This document shows, piece by piece, positions 9,718 to 18,021 of a stretch of 64,000 bases of DNA. A program made the position numbers and the translations under genes. Under the pieces are notes generated by a model, which saw nothing but the letters and a program-made list of their open reading frames with translations, was not told where the DNA came from and did no database searches. Position 1 is the first letter of the stretch; each line of letters starts with the position of its first letter. Source of the stretch: Lonepinella koalarum (lineage in GTDB: Bacteria; Pseudomonadota; Gammaproteobacteria; Enterobacterales; Pasteurellaceae); NCBI RefSeq assembly GCF_042926695.1, contig NZ_CP170642.1:310001-374000 (forward strand). The letters are read 5' to 3'.

Positions 9718-11205
9718 ATGTTACATTTCCAATCTAAAGTCCCTTATTCTCAACTGGCCACAGCCATCCCTATGCTATTGTGTGATTTTTATAAAGTGTC
9801 TCACCGAGAACAATATCCCGAGTATGCCGAAATTATTTATAGTACTTTCACGCCACGTAGTAATCATTTAGCCCCTCATTTGGATCGTGCTGTTTCTTTT
9901 GGTTTTCAAGCCTTTATTATTAAATATTTAATCAATTACTTTAATGAAAATTTTTTTGCGCGTCCAAAACAGCAAGTAGTAAACGAATATATTGATTTTA
10001 TTCACCGCACTCTAGGTATGAAAACCAATGGGGAGCATATTGCACAATTACACGACTTAGGTTACTTGCCACTACGCATTAAAGCCATTCCCGAAGGGCT
10101 TTCCGTGGCAATGCGCGTACCAATGATGACGATTGAAAATACCCATAAAGATTTTTTCTGGCTGACAAATTATGTGGAAACTTTGATTAATGTATCCTTA
10201 TGGCAACCGATTACATCCGCTTCCATTGCTCGAGTTTACCGTAAAACCTTATTACAATATGCCAAACAAACTTGTGATAACAATGCTCATATTGCTTTTC
10301 AATCCCATGATTTTTCTATGCGAGGCATGAGTTCCCTAGAAAGTGCCGAAACATCAGGAGCGGGGCATTTAACCGCCTTTTTAGGCACTGATACTATTCC
10401 AGCCATTTCCTATGTGGATTATTACTATGGCAGCCAGAATTTGGTGGGGACATCTATTCCAGCCAGTGAACATTCAGTGATGAGTTCCCACGGTGTAGAT
10501 GAATTGCCAACTTTTCGTTATTTAATGGCAAAATTTCCCAACAATATGCTATCTATCGTGGCAGATACCACAGATTTTTGGCATAACATTGCCGTAAATT
10601 TACCTATTCTGAAAGATGAAATAATGGCTCGCCCTGAACATGCTCGCGTGGTGATTCGCCCAGATAGTGGTGATGCCATGGATATTTTATGTGGCAATTT
10701 ACAAGCTGAAACCGCGGTAGAACGCAAAGGGCTAGTGGAAAGTCTATGGGAGATTTTCGGTGGTACAGTAAATAGCAAGGGCTATAAAGTATTAGATCCG
10801 CATATTGGCGTGATTTATGGCGACGGTGTAAACTTTGAGAAAATGGTGAATATTCTCAATGGGTTGCAAGAGAAAGGCTTTGCATCTAGTAATATTGTGT
10901 TTGGTGTGGGGTCTCGTACTTATCAAAGCAATACCCGAGATACCTTAGGTTTTGCAGTTAAAGCGACATCTATTACAATTAATGGCGTAGAAAAAGCCAT
11001 CTTCAAAGCGCCTAAAACAGATAACGGACTTAAAAAATCACAAAAAGGGCGTGTGAAAGTACCAAATTTAGATCATTACATTGACGAATTAACAGCTGAA
11101 AGTGATTTTAGTGACGATAAGTTACAGCTTATTTTTGAAAATGGTAAGTTATGTAATGCGACTGATTTTGATCAGATTCGTCAGCATACTATGTTTGATG
11201 AGTAA
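9718..11205 (+). CDS. nadV: Nicotinamide phosphoribosyltransferase
   Basis: Makes NMN from nicotinamide and PRPP, so NAD can be built from nicotinamide without external V factor. The 495-residue length is close to animal NAMPT and bacterial NadV. Recognisable stretches are YKVSHREQYPE near the start, HDFSMRGMSSLESAETSGAGHL, the GTDTIPAISYVDYYYG segment, SIPASEHSVMSSHG with the catalytic-type histidine, DTTDFWHNI and RPDSGD (PRPP binding). A strong ribosome site (AAGGAAAG) precedes the ATG. It sits alone between dam and the convergent dciA. The 115-base upstream spacer is very AT-rich; no operator could be recognised. Base composition is like its neighbours, so recent transfer is not evident. 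Confidence 0.94.
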   Translation: MLHFQSKVPYSQLATAIPMLLCDFYKVSHREQYPEYAEIIYSTFTPRSNHLAPHLDRAVSFGFQAFIIKYLINYFNENFFARPKQQVVNEYIDFIHRTLGMKTNGEHIAQLHDLGYLPLRIKAIPEGLSVAMRVPMMTIENTHKDFFWLTNYVETLINVSLWQPITSASIARVYRKTLLQYAKQTCDNNAHIAFQSHDFSMRGMSSLESAETSGAGHLTAFLGTDTIPAISYVDYYYGSQNLVGTSIPASEHSVMSSHGVDELPTFRYLMAKFPNNMLSIVADTTDFWHNIAVNLPILKDEIMARPEHARVVIRPDSGDAMDILCGNLQAETAVERKGLVESLWEIFGGTVNSKGYKVLDPHIGVIYGDGVNFEKMVNILNGLQEKGFASSNIVFGVGSRTYQSNTRDTLGFAVKATSITINGVEKAIFKAPKTDNGLKKSQKGRVKVPNLDHYIDELTAESDFSDDKLQLIFENGKLCNATDFDQIRQHTMFDE

Positions 11206-11215
11206 ATAAATAGGG

Positions 11216-11244
11216 AAAAGTGCGGTGTGAAATATCGCACTTTT
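11216..11244. terminator. Paired-uptake-sequence terminator between nadV and dciA
   Basis: A hairpin with arms AAAAGTGCG (11216-11224) and CGCACTTTT (11236-11244), the left arm being part of an uptake core. It lies between convergent nadV and dciA and overlaps the last bases of dciA. Confidence 0.75.
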
Positions 11245-11581
11245 AGTTTGTTTTGTTTAACTCAGGATTGATACTAAATTTTAATTGGGTAATTTCCGGC
11301 ATATCTTGTTGAACGATTTGTAACAATTCATGTTGACAGAATAACAAATTTTGCCGCACCATAGCATTAGTGACTTCAATATTCAGGCTGTTTTCGGTGC
11401 AATTAGCAATACGATACAAACCTTTACATTGTACTGGGAAAAGTTTGTCTAATTTATGATTCAATTCATTAATAAATAAGCCTTTTTTCATAAGTTTAGC
11501 AAAACTAGAAGTATTTAACAGATCTTTGATATTCATGACTTTTTGATAACGTTTTTGTGTCATAGCTTGTTTTCTCGTCAA
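11243..11581 (-). CDS. dciA: DciA-like DUF721 protein
   Basis: A 112-residue protein of the DUF721 group. DciA proteins load the replicative helicase DnaB in bacteria that lack DnaC-type loaders. Visible features are a basic N-terminus (MTRKQAMTQKRYQKVMNIKDLL), and then a KH-like segment: LFPVQCKGLYRIANCTENSLNIEV followed by ATNAM-like NAMVRQNLLFCQHELLQ. The start may instead be the internal MNIKDLL. A DUF721 gene upstream of secM-secA on the opposite strand is the arrangement I recall for Pasteurellaceae, which supports the call. The sequence is short and variable, so the functional name is an inference from family and place. Confidence 0.72.
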   Translation of the reverse strand: MTRKQAMTQKRYQKVMNIKDLLNTSSFAKLMKKGLFINELNHKLDKLFPVQCKGLYRIANCTENSLNIEVTNAMVRQNLLFCQHELLQIVQQDMPEITQLKFSINPELNKTN

Positions 11582-11657
11582 TCACCCATATATTTAACGA
11601 CATTCTAACGGATTTTCGGTATAATTTGACTAATTTTTTATGAGATAACAGAGAATA

Positions 11658-11960
11658 ATGATTTTAACAAAGGGTAAGCACAATTTTTGGTCGCAATTAC
11701 TGGTCAGTATGATTGCGATTTTTGCTTTACCTGATGTTCAGGTAGCGGATCGCATAAACGAGTATTCGCAAGAATATCAAAATCAATCTAATCAACAGCA
11801 AGTGTTGCGTGCGATTTATCAAATTAAACAGCAAAATCTATCTCTCACTTATCCCGCACAACCTACTGTTATTGCAAAAAAATTTGTTAAATTCACACCG
11901 CACTTTATGGCAAAGGTTTTTGCCGAATATGCCCCCATTCGTGGTAGTCCGTTTGCATAA
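11658..11960 (+). CDS. secM: SecM-type secretion monitor with C-terminal arrest motif
   Basis: A 100-residue exported leader that controls secA by stalling its own ribosome when export is slow. The N-terminus (MILTKGKHNFWSQLLVSMIAIFALPDVQVA broken here as a basic stretch plus a hydrophobic core) looks like a signal peptide. The C-terminus reads YAPIRGSP-FA-stop; the RGSP codons are at 11940-11951. This resembles the short Pasteurellaceae arrest peptide (remembered form HAPIRGSP from Mannheimia succiniciproducens) and parallels the E. coli end GIRAGP. secA starts 75 bases after the stop. A 3' hairpin that hides the secA ribosome site is expected; I could not fold one convincingly by eye. An uptake core overlaps codons near 11899. 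Confidence 0.88.
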   Translation: MILTKGKHNFWSQLLVSMIAIFALPDVQVADRINEYSQEYQNQSNQQQVLRAIYQIKQQNLSLTYPAQPTVIAKKFVKFTPHFMAKVFAEYAPIRGSPFA

Positions 11961-12035
11961 ATTTTGATTTATCTTTATTTCCCCGCTTTTGATATAAACA
12001 AAGGCGCCATATTTTTTATTAAGAGAAACAGAATT

Positions 12036-14744
12036 ATGTTAAGTACTATTGCCACCAAAATTTTTGGTAGTCGTAACGATCGTATTTTACGTCGTTTAAA
12101 TAAACAAGTTAAAAAAATCAATGCGTTAGAACCGACTTTTGAAGCTTTAAGCGATGATGAATTGCGCTCAAAAACTGCCGAGTTTCGTCAACGTTTGAGC
12201 CAAGGCGAAACCCTAGAACAATTATTACCCGAAGCCTTTGCTACGGTGCGAGAAGCCTGTAAACGAACCCTTGGTATGCGTCCGTTTGATGTACAATTAG
12301 TCGGTGGTATGGTGTTAACTGATCGTAATATTGCGGAAATGCGTACAGGGGAAGGGAAAACCTTAACAGCTACCTTGCCTTGTTATTTGAATGCATTGAC
12401 GGGTAAAGGTGTTCATGTGGTGACGGTAAATGATTATTTAGCTCGTCGTGATGCAGAAACTAACCGTCCATTATTTGAATTTTTAGGTATGACCGTGGCG
12501 GTTAATGTGCCAGGTTTACCGCCAGAAGTAAAACGTGAAGCCTATCAAGCGGATGTCACCTATGCCACTAACAGCGAATTAGGCTTTGACTATTTACGGG
12601 ATAATTTAGCTCATTCCGCTGCCGAACGTTTTCAACGTCCATTGCATTATGCCTTAGTCGATGAAGTGGATTCCATTTTAATTGATGAAGCTCGCACCCC
12701 GTTAATTATTTCCGGTCCTGCGGAAGACAGTTCTGAACTTTATATTGCAATCAATAAATTAGCCCCTATTTTAATTGAGCAAGAGAAAGAAGATAGCGAT
12801 GATTTCCAAGGTGACGGTGATTACTCGTTAGATTTGAAAAACAAACAAGTAAATATGACCGAACGTGGTCAAGAAAAATGTGAGCAGTGGTTGATTGAAC
12901 AAGGCTTAATGGATGAAAATGATAGCCTATATTCACCGCAACGTTTAGGTTTGGTACATCATATTAATGCCGCATTACGCGCGCATACCTTATTCCAAAA
13001 AGATGTGGATTATGTGGTAAAAGACGGTGAAATTGTGATCGTTGATGAACACACAGGGCGTACCATGGCGGGACGTCGTTGGTCAGATGGTTTACACCAA
13101 GCCATTGAAGCCAAAGAGGGCGTGAAAATTCAAGGGGAAAATCAAACTGTTGCCTCTATTACCTATCAGAACTATTTCCGCTTATACGAAAAATTAGCCG
13201 GTATGACTGGTACAGCAGATACTGAAGCCTTTGAATTCCAACAAATTTATGGTTTGGAAACCGTGGTGATCCCGACTAATCGTCCGATGATCCGAGATGA
13301 CCGCACTGATGTGATGTTTGAAACGGAACAATATAAATTTGATGCGATTATTGAGGACATTAAAGATTGTGTGGCGCGTAATCAACCGGTATTAGTGGGA
13401 ACGGTGTCCATTGAAAAATCCGAACTTTTATCTAACGCCTTAACCAAAGCAGGCATTAAACACAGCGTATTAAACGCCAAATTCCACGCTCAAGAAGCGG
13501 AAATTGTGGCAAACGCAGGGGCACCGGGAACGGTGACCATTGCCACCAATATGGCAGGTCGAGGCACGGATATTGTGCTGGGCGGTAACTGGAAAGCGGA
13601 AGTGGATAAACTTGACAATCCAACCCCTGAACAAATTGAGCAAATTAAAGCGGCATGGCAACAACGTCATGATATTGTGATGCAAGCGGGTGGCTTGCAT
13701 ATTATTGGCACGGAACGCCATGAATCACGCCGTATTGATAACCAATTACGTGGTCGTTCTGGTCGTCAGGGAGACCCCGGTTCCTCTCGTTTCTATCTTT
13801 CATTAGATGATGCCTTAATGCGGATTTATTTAAATGAAGGCAAGCTCAATATGATGAGAAAAGCCTTTAGTACCCCGGGCGAAGCCATGGAATCCAAATT
13901 ATTAGCGAAAGTGATTGCCTCGGCTCAAGCGAAAGTGGAAGCACATAACTTTGATGGTCGTAAAAACCTATTACAATATGATGATGTCGCCAATGATCAA
14001 CGTCATGCTATTTATGCACAACGTAATGAATTATTAGATAATGGTGATGTGTCGGAAGCGATTGCTGCTATTCGTTCTGATGTATTTAATACGGTAATCG
14101 ATCAGTATGTACCGCCGCATTCTTTGGAGGAACAATGGGATATTCCGGCGCTAGAGACACGTTTACGCCAAGACTTTGCTTTGGATTTACCGATTCAGCA
14201 ATGGCTTGAAGAAGATAATCAATTTAATGAAGACACACTGCGTGCAAGAGTGGTGGAGTCGGCCGTGCATGAATATCAACGTAAAGAGCAAATGGTAGGC
14301 ATCGACACCATGCGTAATTTTGAAAAAGGCATCATGTTACAAACCCTTGATGAACTTTGGAAAGAACATTTAGCTGCGATGGATCGTTTACGTCAAGGTA
14401 TTCATTTACGCAGTTATGCACAAAAAGATCCAAAACAAGAGTATAAAAAAGAATCTTTTGCCATGTTTACCGATATGCTTGAAGCCTTGAAGTTAAGTGT
14501 CGTGCGAACCTTAAGTCGTGTACAAGTGCGTTCAGCGGAAGAAGTGGCGCAAGCTCAACAACAGCAACAACAAGTGGCAGAACGTCAAGCAGCGGCTAGA
14601 GAATACAATGGTGCAACGGAAGAAGTGAACGAAAAAGTGGCGCTTGCGGAAAGCCAACGTAAAATCGGTCGTAATGAACCTTGTCCTTGTGGTTCGGGTA
14701 AGAAATATAAACATTGTCATGGCAATCGAGCTTCACATGTGTAA
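12036..14744 (+). CDS. secA: Preprotein translocase ATPase SecA
   Basis: The motor that pushes unfolded preproteins through SecYEG. I start it at MLSTIATKIFGSRNDR (902 residues); the upstream ATG at 11964 would add 24 residues with no family match. Walker A is MRTGEGKTLTATLP (about residue 105), Walker B and the DEAD-like motif are in DEVDSILIDEARTPLIISG, and the second helicase half has TNMAGRGTDI and RGRSGRQGD. A glutamine-rich linker (AQQQQQQVAERQ) precedes the C-terminal zinc-binding SecB-contact tail CPCGSGKKYKHCHG. Translation is probably tuned by SecM just upstream. mutT follows, as in Haemophilus. Confidence 0.98.
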   Translation: MLSTIATKIFGSRNDRILRRLNKQVKKINALEPTFEALSDDELRSKTAEFRQRLSQGETLEQLLPEAFATVREACKRTLGMRPFDVQLVGGMVLTDRNIAEMRTGEGKTLTATLPCYLNALTGKGVHVVTVNDYLARRDAETNRPLFEFLGMTVAVNVPGLPPEVKREAYQADVTYATNSELGFDYLRDNLAHSAAERFQRPLHYALVDEVDSILIDEARTPLIISGPAEDSSELYIAINKLAPILIEQEKEDSDDFQGDGDYSLDLKNKQVNMTERGQEKCEQWLIEQGLMDENDSLYSPQRLGLVHHINAALRAHTLFQKDVDYVVKDGEIVIVDEHTGRTMAGRRWSDGLHQAIEAKEGVKIQGENQTVASITYQNYFRLYEKLAGMTGTADTEAFEFQQIYGLETVVIPTNRPMIRDDRTDVMFETEQYKFDAIIEDIKDCVARNQPVLVGTVSIEKSELLSNALTKAGIKHSVLNAKFHAQEAEIVANAGAPGTVTIATNMAGRGTDIVLGGNWKAEVDKLDNPTPEQIEQIKAAWQQRHDIVMQAGGLHIIGTERHESRRIDNQLRGRSGRQGDPGSSRFYLSLDDALMRIYLNEGKLNMMRKAFSTPGEAMESKLLAKVIASAQAKVEAHNFDGRKNLLQYDDVANDQRHAIYAQRNELLDNGDVSEAIAAIRSDVFNTVIDQYVPPHSLEEQWDIPALETRLRQDFALDLPIQQWLEEDNQFNEDTLRARVVESAVHEYQRKEQMVGIDTMRNFEKGIMLQTLDELWKEHLAAMDRLRQGIHLRSYAQKDPKQEYKKESFAMFTDMLEALKLSVVRTLSRVQVRSAEEVAQAQQQQQQVAERQAAAREYNGATEEVNEKVALAESQRKIGRNEPCPCGSGKKYKHCHGNRASHV

Positions 14745-14749
14745 TCTTC

Positions 14750-14779
14750 AAGAGTGCGGTGTAAGCTGCACTCTTTTTT
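14750..14779 (+). terminator. secA terminator made from a half uptake sequence
   Basis: An 8-bp stem AAGAGTGC (14750-14757) / GCACTCTT (14768-14775), 10-base loop, followed by a T run. The left arm reads into a partial uptake core (AGTGCGGT). It lies between secA and mutT, so some readthrough into mutT is possible. Confidence 0.75.
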
Positions 14780-14792
14780 ATAGGATCATCAG

Positions 14793-15203
14793 ATGACGAA
14801 AAAATTAGTACAGGTTGCTGCAGGCATTATTCGTAATGAATTTGGTCAAATTTATCTTACTCAACGACTAGAGGGGCAAGATTTTGCACAGTCCCTTGAA
14901 TTTCCCGGTGGCAAAGTGGATCAAGGCGAAACGCCAGAACAAGCCTTGAAACGTGAAATCGAAGAAGAAATCGGTTTACATGTGCTAAGTGCGGTGCTTT
15001 TTGAGCAATTTTTATTTGAATACCCAACGAAAATTATTCATTTCTATTTTTACTTAGTGGAGGAATGGATAGGTGAACCCTTTGGGCGAGAGGGGCAAGA
15101 GGGATTTTGGGTTGCACAAAATGAACTTGATGCGGGGTTGTTTCCGCCAGCCAATGGAAAATTGATCGCACGTTTGAAAGCAGAATGTGGGTCAGTAAGT
15201 TAA
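14793..15203 (+). CDS. mutT: 8-oxo-dGTP diphosphatase
   Basis: A Nudix hydrolase that cleans the nucleotide pool of 8-oxo-dGTP and so prevents A:T to C:G transversions. In its 136 residues the Nudix box is complete (GGKVDQGETPEQALKREI, then EEEIG, about residues 38-60), and the N-terminus KLVQVAAGIIRNEFGQIYLTQR is typical of MutT. It follows secA by 48 bases. An uptake core is embedded at about 14988. Confidence 0.93.
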   Translation: MTKKLVQVAAGIIRNEFGQIYLTQRLEGQDFAQSLEFPGGKVDQGETPEQALKREIEEEIGLHVLSAVLFEQFLFEYPTKIIHFYFYLVEEWIGEPFGREGQEGFWVAQNELDAGLFPPANGKLIARLKAECGSVS

Positions 15204-15235
15204 AAGCATTATTTCACGCGATAATTTGAACTATT

Positions 15236-16114
15236 ATGGATATTAAACGATTAAAATATTTTTGTACTATTTTAGAATGCGGGAGTATCACTAAGGCAGC
15301 AGAAATATTACATATTTCTCAACCACCCTTATCAAAACGTTTGCAAGAATTAGAAGAAGAAATTGGTGTTCCATTATTTATCCGTCAAAATGGCAAATTG
15401 CAAGCAACAGAAACAGGGTTGTTTTTATATAAGCAAGCAGTGGAGTTACTGACCCATTTCACTCAAGTGGAACAAGATATTTTGCACTTATCTCAGCAAA
15501 ATCGACAATGCTTACAAATTGGGTTAACACATTTATTTCAAGAATATTTTACTCCCTTAATTTTACAATGGCAGGCAAGATCATCAAACTTAAAAATTGA
15601 TGTGATGGTGTCAGATTCTGATCATTTAGAATATTTATTACAGCAGAAAATTATTGATATTGCATTTATGCAAAAACCTGAAAATATGCAGGGATATGAT
15701 TATATAGCTTGTCCGAGTACGGCATTAGTCGCCGTGGTACATAATGATTTAATTTCTCCAGTCGCTCAATTACATTTAACAGATTTAGCTAAACTGCCAT
15801 TAATCTTACTTAAACGTAGTGGAGGGCGTGGAACGTCCGCGCTGTTGTTAGATAAATTGCGGAAGAATGGTATTGAACCTAATGTATTAATGCAGGTTTC
15901 ACAGCCATCTGTCACTATTGATTGGATTGAATCCGGTATTAAAGCTGCCGCGTTATTACCTATTTCAGAAGTGGAGAATTTAACCTTGTCAAATTGTCAT
16001 ATTTTACCGGTTACGCCGGATCCACAGCTTTTCTTTCCTTGTGTGGTGAGATTATCGACCACGCCAATGCCACCTATATTAGCTGATCTTCTCGCCGACG
16101 GTTATCAACCTTAA
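15236..16114 (+). CDS. LysR-family transcriptional regulator
   Basis: A 292-residue LysR-type regulator. The N-terminal winged helix is clear (MDIKRLKYFCTILECGSITKAAEILHISQPPLSKRLQELEEEIG broken as: FCTILECGSITKAAEILHIS then QPPLSKRLQELEEEIG, residues 9-44), followed by a periplasmic-binding-like effector domain (LQIGLTHLFQEYF). The effector is not known. It lies convergent to the decarboxylase operon at 16.6-19.5 kb, separated only by the yhbP-like gene, and is the obvious candidate regulator of that operon in response to an aromatic acid; this is inference from position. Its stop overlaps the stop of the yhbP-like gene by 4 bases. No Shine-Dalgarno is evident before the ATG. Confidence 0.9.
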   Translation: MDIKRLKYFCTILECGSITKAAEILHISQPPLSKRLQELEEEIGVPLFIRQNGKLQATETGLFLYKQAVELLTHFTQVEQDILHLSQQNRQCLQIGLTHLFQEYFTPLILQWQARSSNLKIDVMVSDSDHLEYLLQQKIIDIAFMQKPENMQGYDYIACPSTALVAVVHNDLISPVAQLHLTDLAKLPLILLKRSGGRGTSALLLDKLRKNGIEPNVLMQVSQPSVTIDWIESGIKAAALLPISEVENLTLSNCHILPVTPDPQLFFPCVVRLSTTPMPPILADLLADGYQP

Positions 16115-16545
16115 TCTGTTCTTTTCCAGTAAGTTTTTTGAGCAAAAAGCAATTTATTACTGGTAAATTTAATTTCATCAAATGTGATATGCCAAATATC
16201 GGTATGCAATAATTTTGCCATAGTATGTTTTTTGGCATAATGGGCAAGAGCTATTTTGTACTCATTAGGATCATCAATAAAACGAGTATGTGCGGTAAAT
16301 TGAATACCTTGAATATCTTGTACGATTTTGGGCTGTCCGGCGATTGTTCCTACAATTTTAGGCTGTTGTAACATCATTCCGCCATGTTTAGTTTGTTGGC
16401 TTGTCATAATCCAAAGTGCGGTGTTTTTTTGATCAAAAACATAAAAACAGCTCGCCGCCCACAGTTCATTATTGAACATTGTCGTTAAACTCACAACGTG
16501 ATGGGTTTGCAGAAAATCAATGATAGATTGGGGAACTGGAATCAT
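16111..16545 (-). CDS. YhbP-like (UPF0306) protein with a flavin-reductase-like fold
   Basis: A 144-residue protein resembling the YhbP/UPF0306 family, part of the pyridoxamine-phosphate-oxidase-like split-barrel group. The start MIPVPQSIIDFLQTHHV is chosen because AAGGA lies 10 bases upstream; an upstream ATG at 16590 would add 15 residues. Family-like stretches are HHVVSLTTMFNNELWAASCFYVFD and GTIAGQPKIVQDIQGIQFTA. The function is not established; members may bind FMN or heme. A strong terminator lies between it and the operon upstream on this strand, so it is probably transcribed alone. An uptake core is embedded near 16413. Confidence 0.75.
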   Translation of the reverse strand: MIPVPQSIIDFLQTHHVVSLTTMFNNELWAASCFYVFDQKNTALWIMTSQQTKHGGMMLQQPKIVGTIAGQPKIVQDIQGIQFTAHTRFIDDPNEYKIALAHYAKKHTMAKLLHTDIWHITFDEIKFTSNKLLFAQKTYWKRTD

Positions 16546-16565
16546 AGTAAATAAATCCTTACTCA

Positions 16566-16597
16566 AGAAAAAAGCCACTATTATGGTCAATAGTGGC
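16566..16597 (-). terminator. Intrinsic terminator of the decarboxylase operon
   Basis: A perfect 9-bp stem GCCACTATT (16574-16582) / AATAGTGGC (16589-16597) with a 6-base loop, followed on the minus strand by TTTTTTCTT. It comes directly after the second DUF554 gene and ends the UbiD-UbiX-DUF554 transcript. Confidence 0.88.
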
Positions 16598-16608
16598 GTT
16601 CATTCAAT

Positions 16609-17334
16609 TTAATTTGCAATATAGGTTGCCCATAAATGAGATATTGGCATGACTAAAATTAACCCCGGTAACATATTTGCCACAGGGAAAGATTTTATTC
16701 CCATAATACGTAACCCCGTTGCTAACATAATTAATCCGCCACAAGCGGCAAAGTCGGCGCGCATTTCGGCAGTTGTTAACGGTACGATTAATGTCGCCAA
16801 GAAGAATAATGTCAACTGAATGGCTAATTGCGGTATAGCGATAGCTGAAACAGCATAGCCTAATGTAATCGCAAAAATACCTGCAGTAAAGAAGTCTAAA
16901 ATGGTTTTAATGTATAAAATGGACGGATCGCCAGTCATACCCTCATTCATTGAACCAAATACCCCCGTGCCACTGGCACAGAATAAAACCAAAATAGCGA
17001 CAAATTTTTCGACAAATTCATCGGGGCTTAAACCTTGTACAGGAGGAAAGATTTTATCTACCACACCACGTAATTTACCCGCCCCTTTATTAATGCCTTT
17101 TTCTAGGTATAACCATTCGCCGATGGCTAAACCAAGTACGGAGGCAAGCACAACTGCAGCGTAGTATTTTACGCCGGGGATTGCCATCACCCCCAAACCA
17201 GCAGAAGTTAGACCAAATAAGGGATTTAAACTGGCTCGTACACGTTCAGGTAATTTCACCCCCATAAAAGCACCGAGTAAACCGCCTAATAAGACGGCAG
17301 AGCCATTCACAAATGGACCAATTGGCATTGTCAT
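16609..17334 (-). CDS. DUF554 family integral membrane protein (paralogue 2)
   Basis: A 241-residue membrane protein of the DUF554 family, clearly a relative of the gene at 2192-2908: both share the pattern GGLxGAxxGxKxPERxR, SGTGxFGxMxEGxxGD and ATGLRIxxIxxFxVANMLPxLxxxMPIS. The start MTMPIGPF has AAGGAG six bases upstream. It is the last gene of an operon with the UbiX-like (26 bases upstream) and UbiD-like genes. By position it could move the aromatic substrate or product across the membrane, or protect against it; that is a guess, since the family has no established function. Confidence 0.87.
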   Translation of the reverse strand: MTMPIGPFVNGSAVLLGGLLGAFMGVKLPERVRASLNPLFGLTSAGLGVMAIPGVKYYAAVVLASVLGLAIGEWLYLEKGINKGAGKLRGVVDKIFPPVQGLSPDEFVEKFVAILVLFCASGTGVFGSMNEGMTGDPSILYIKTILDFFTAGIFAITLGYAVSAIAIPQLAIQLTLFFLATLIVPLTTAEMRADFAACGGLIMLATGLRIMGIKSFPVANMLPGLILVMPISHLWATYIAN

Positions 17335-17360
17335 AAGATACTCCTTAAGAATTTAATTGA

Positions 17361-17948
17361 TTATTCATCCATTTCACTTTTACCTTGTTCACCCCAGCGT
17401 GGCATCGAAATATGTATATCGAATAAATCCAAGGCTCGGGCAACGCTATGTTTTAAAATATCGTCAACCGATTGTGGTTTGTTATAAAACGCTGGTACAG
17501 GGGGGAAAACAATAGCTCCCATTTCGGTGACTTTACGCATATTATCAATATGAGCGAGATTTAACGGTGTTTCTCGAGCCATTAACACTAAACGACGGCG
17601 ATCTTTTAAGGTGACATCTGCTGCTCTGGTCAATAGGTTATCGCTCATACCATGAGCAATCGCTGCAAGTGAACGCATAGAACAAGGCGCAACCAGCATT
17701 CCTATGGTTTTAAAAGATCCACTAGAAATACTTGCCCCTAGATTTTGAATGGGATGTACCACATCCGCTAATGCACTGATTTGTTGCGCTGAATAATCAG
17801 TTTCAAGCTGGCGAGTCATTTCTGCGCCCTTAGAAATCACCAAGTGCGTTTCAATATCTTCGATTTTTTGTAACATTTGCAAAGCACAATAACCATATTG
17901 AAAGCCACTTGCTCCGCTAATTCCAATCACAATACGGCGTTTACTCAT
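17361..17948 (-). CDS. UbiX-like flavin prenyltransferase
   Basis: A 195-residue flavoprotein of the UbiX/Pad1 family. These enzymes join dimethylallyl phosphate to reduced FMN to make prenyl-FMN, the cofactor of UbiD-type decarboxylases. The N-terminal Rossmann motif is RIVIGISGASGFQYG (residues 4-18); PCSMRSLAAIAHGMSDNLLTRAADVTLKDRR carries the FMN and phosphate contacts (split: PCSMRSLAAIAHG, then LLTRAADVTLKDRR), and PVPAFYNKP is the C-terminal signature. Its partner decarboxylase is the gene just upstream, so it probably belongs to that enzyme, in the role of BsdB/VdcB/LpdB, not to ubiquinone synthesis. Confidence 0.92.
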   Translation of the reverse strand: MSKRRIVIGISGASGFQYGYCALQMLQKIEDIETHLVISKGAEMTRQLETDYSAQQISALADVVHPIQNLGASISSGSFKTIGMLVAPCSMRSLAAIAHGMSDNLLTRAADVTLKDRRRLVLMARETPLNLAHIDNMRKVTEMGAIVFPPVPAFYNKPQSVDDILKHSVARALDLFDIHISMPRWGEQGKSEMDE

Positions 17949-17965
17949 TATTTTTCCCTTTGGTA

Positions 17966-18012
17966 AAATTAAAAATAGCCTAATTTCCGATCCTATTGAT
18001 GAAAATTAGGCT
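17966..18012 (-). terminator. Hairpin with T run between the UbiD-like and UbiX-like genes
   Basis: A 10-bp perfect stem AGCCTAATTT (17977-17986) / AAATTAGGCT (18003-18012), 16-base loop, followed on the minus strand by ATTTTTAATTTT. It sits inside the operon and could act as a partial terminator, lowering expression of the UbiX-like and DUF554 genes relative to the decarboxylase. Confidence 0.7.
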
Positions 18013-18021
18013 GTTGATTAT

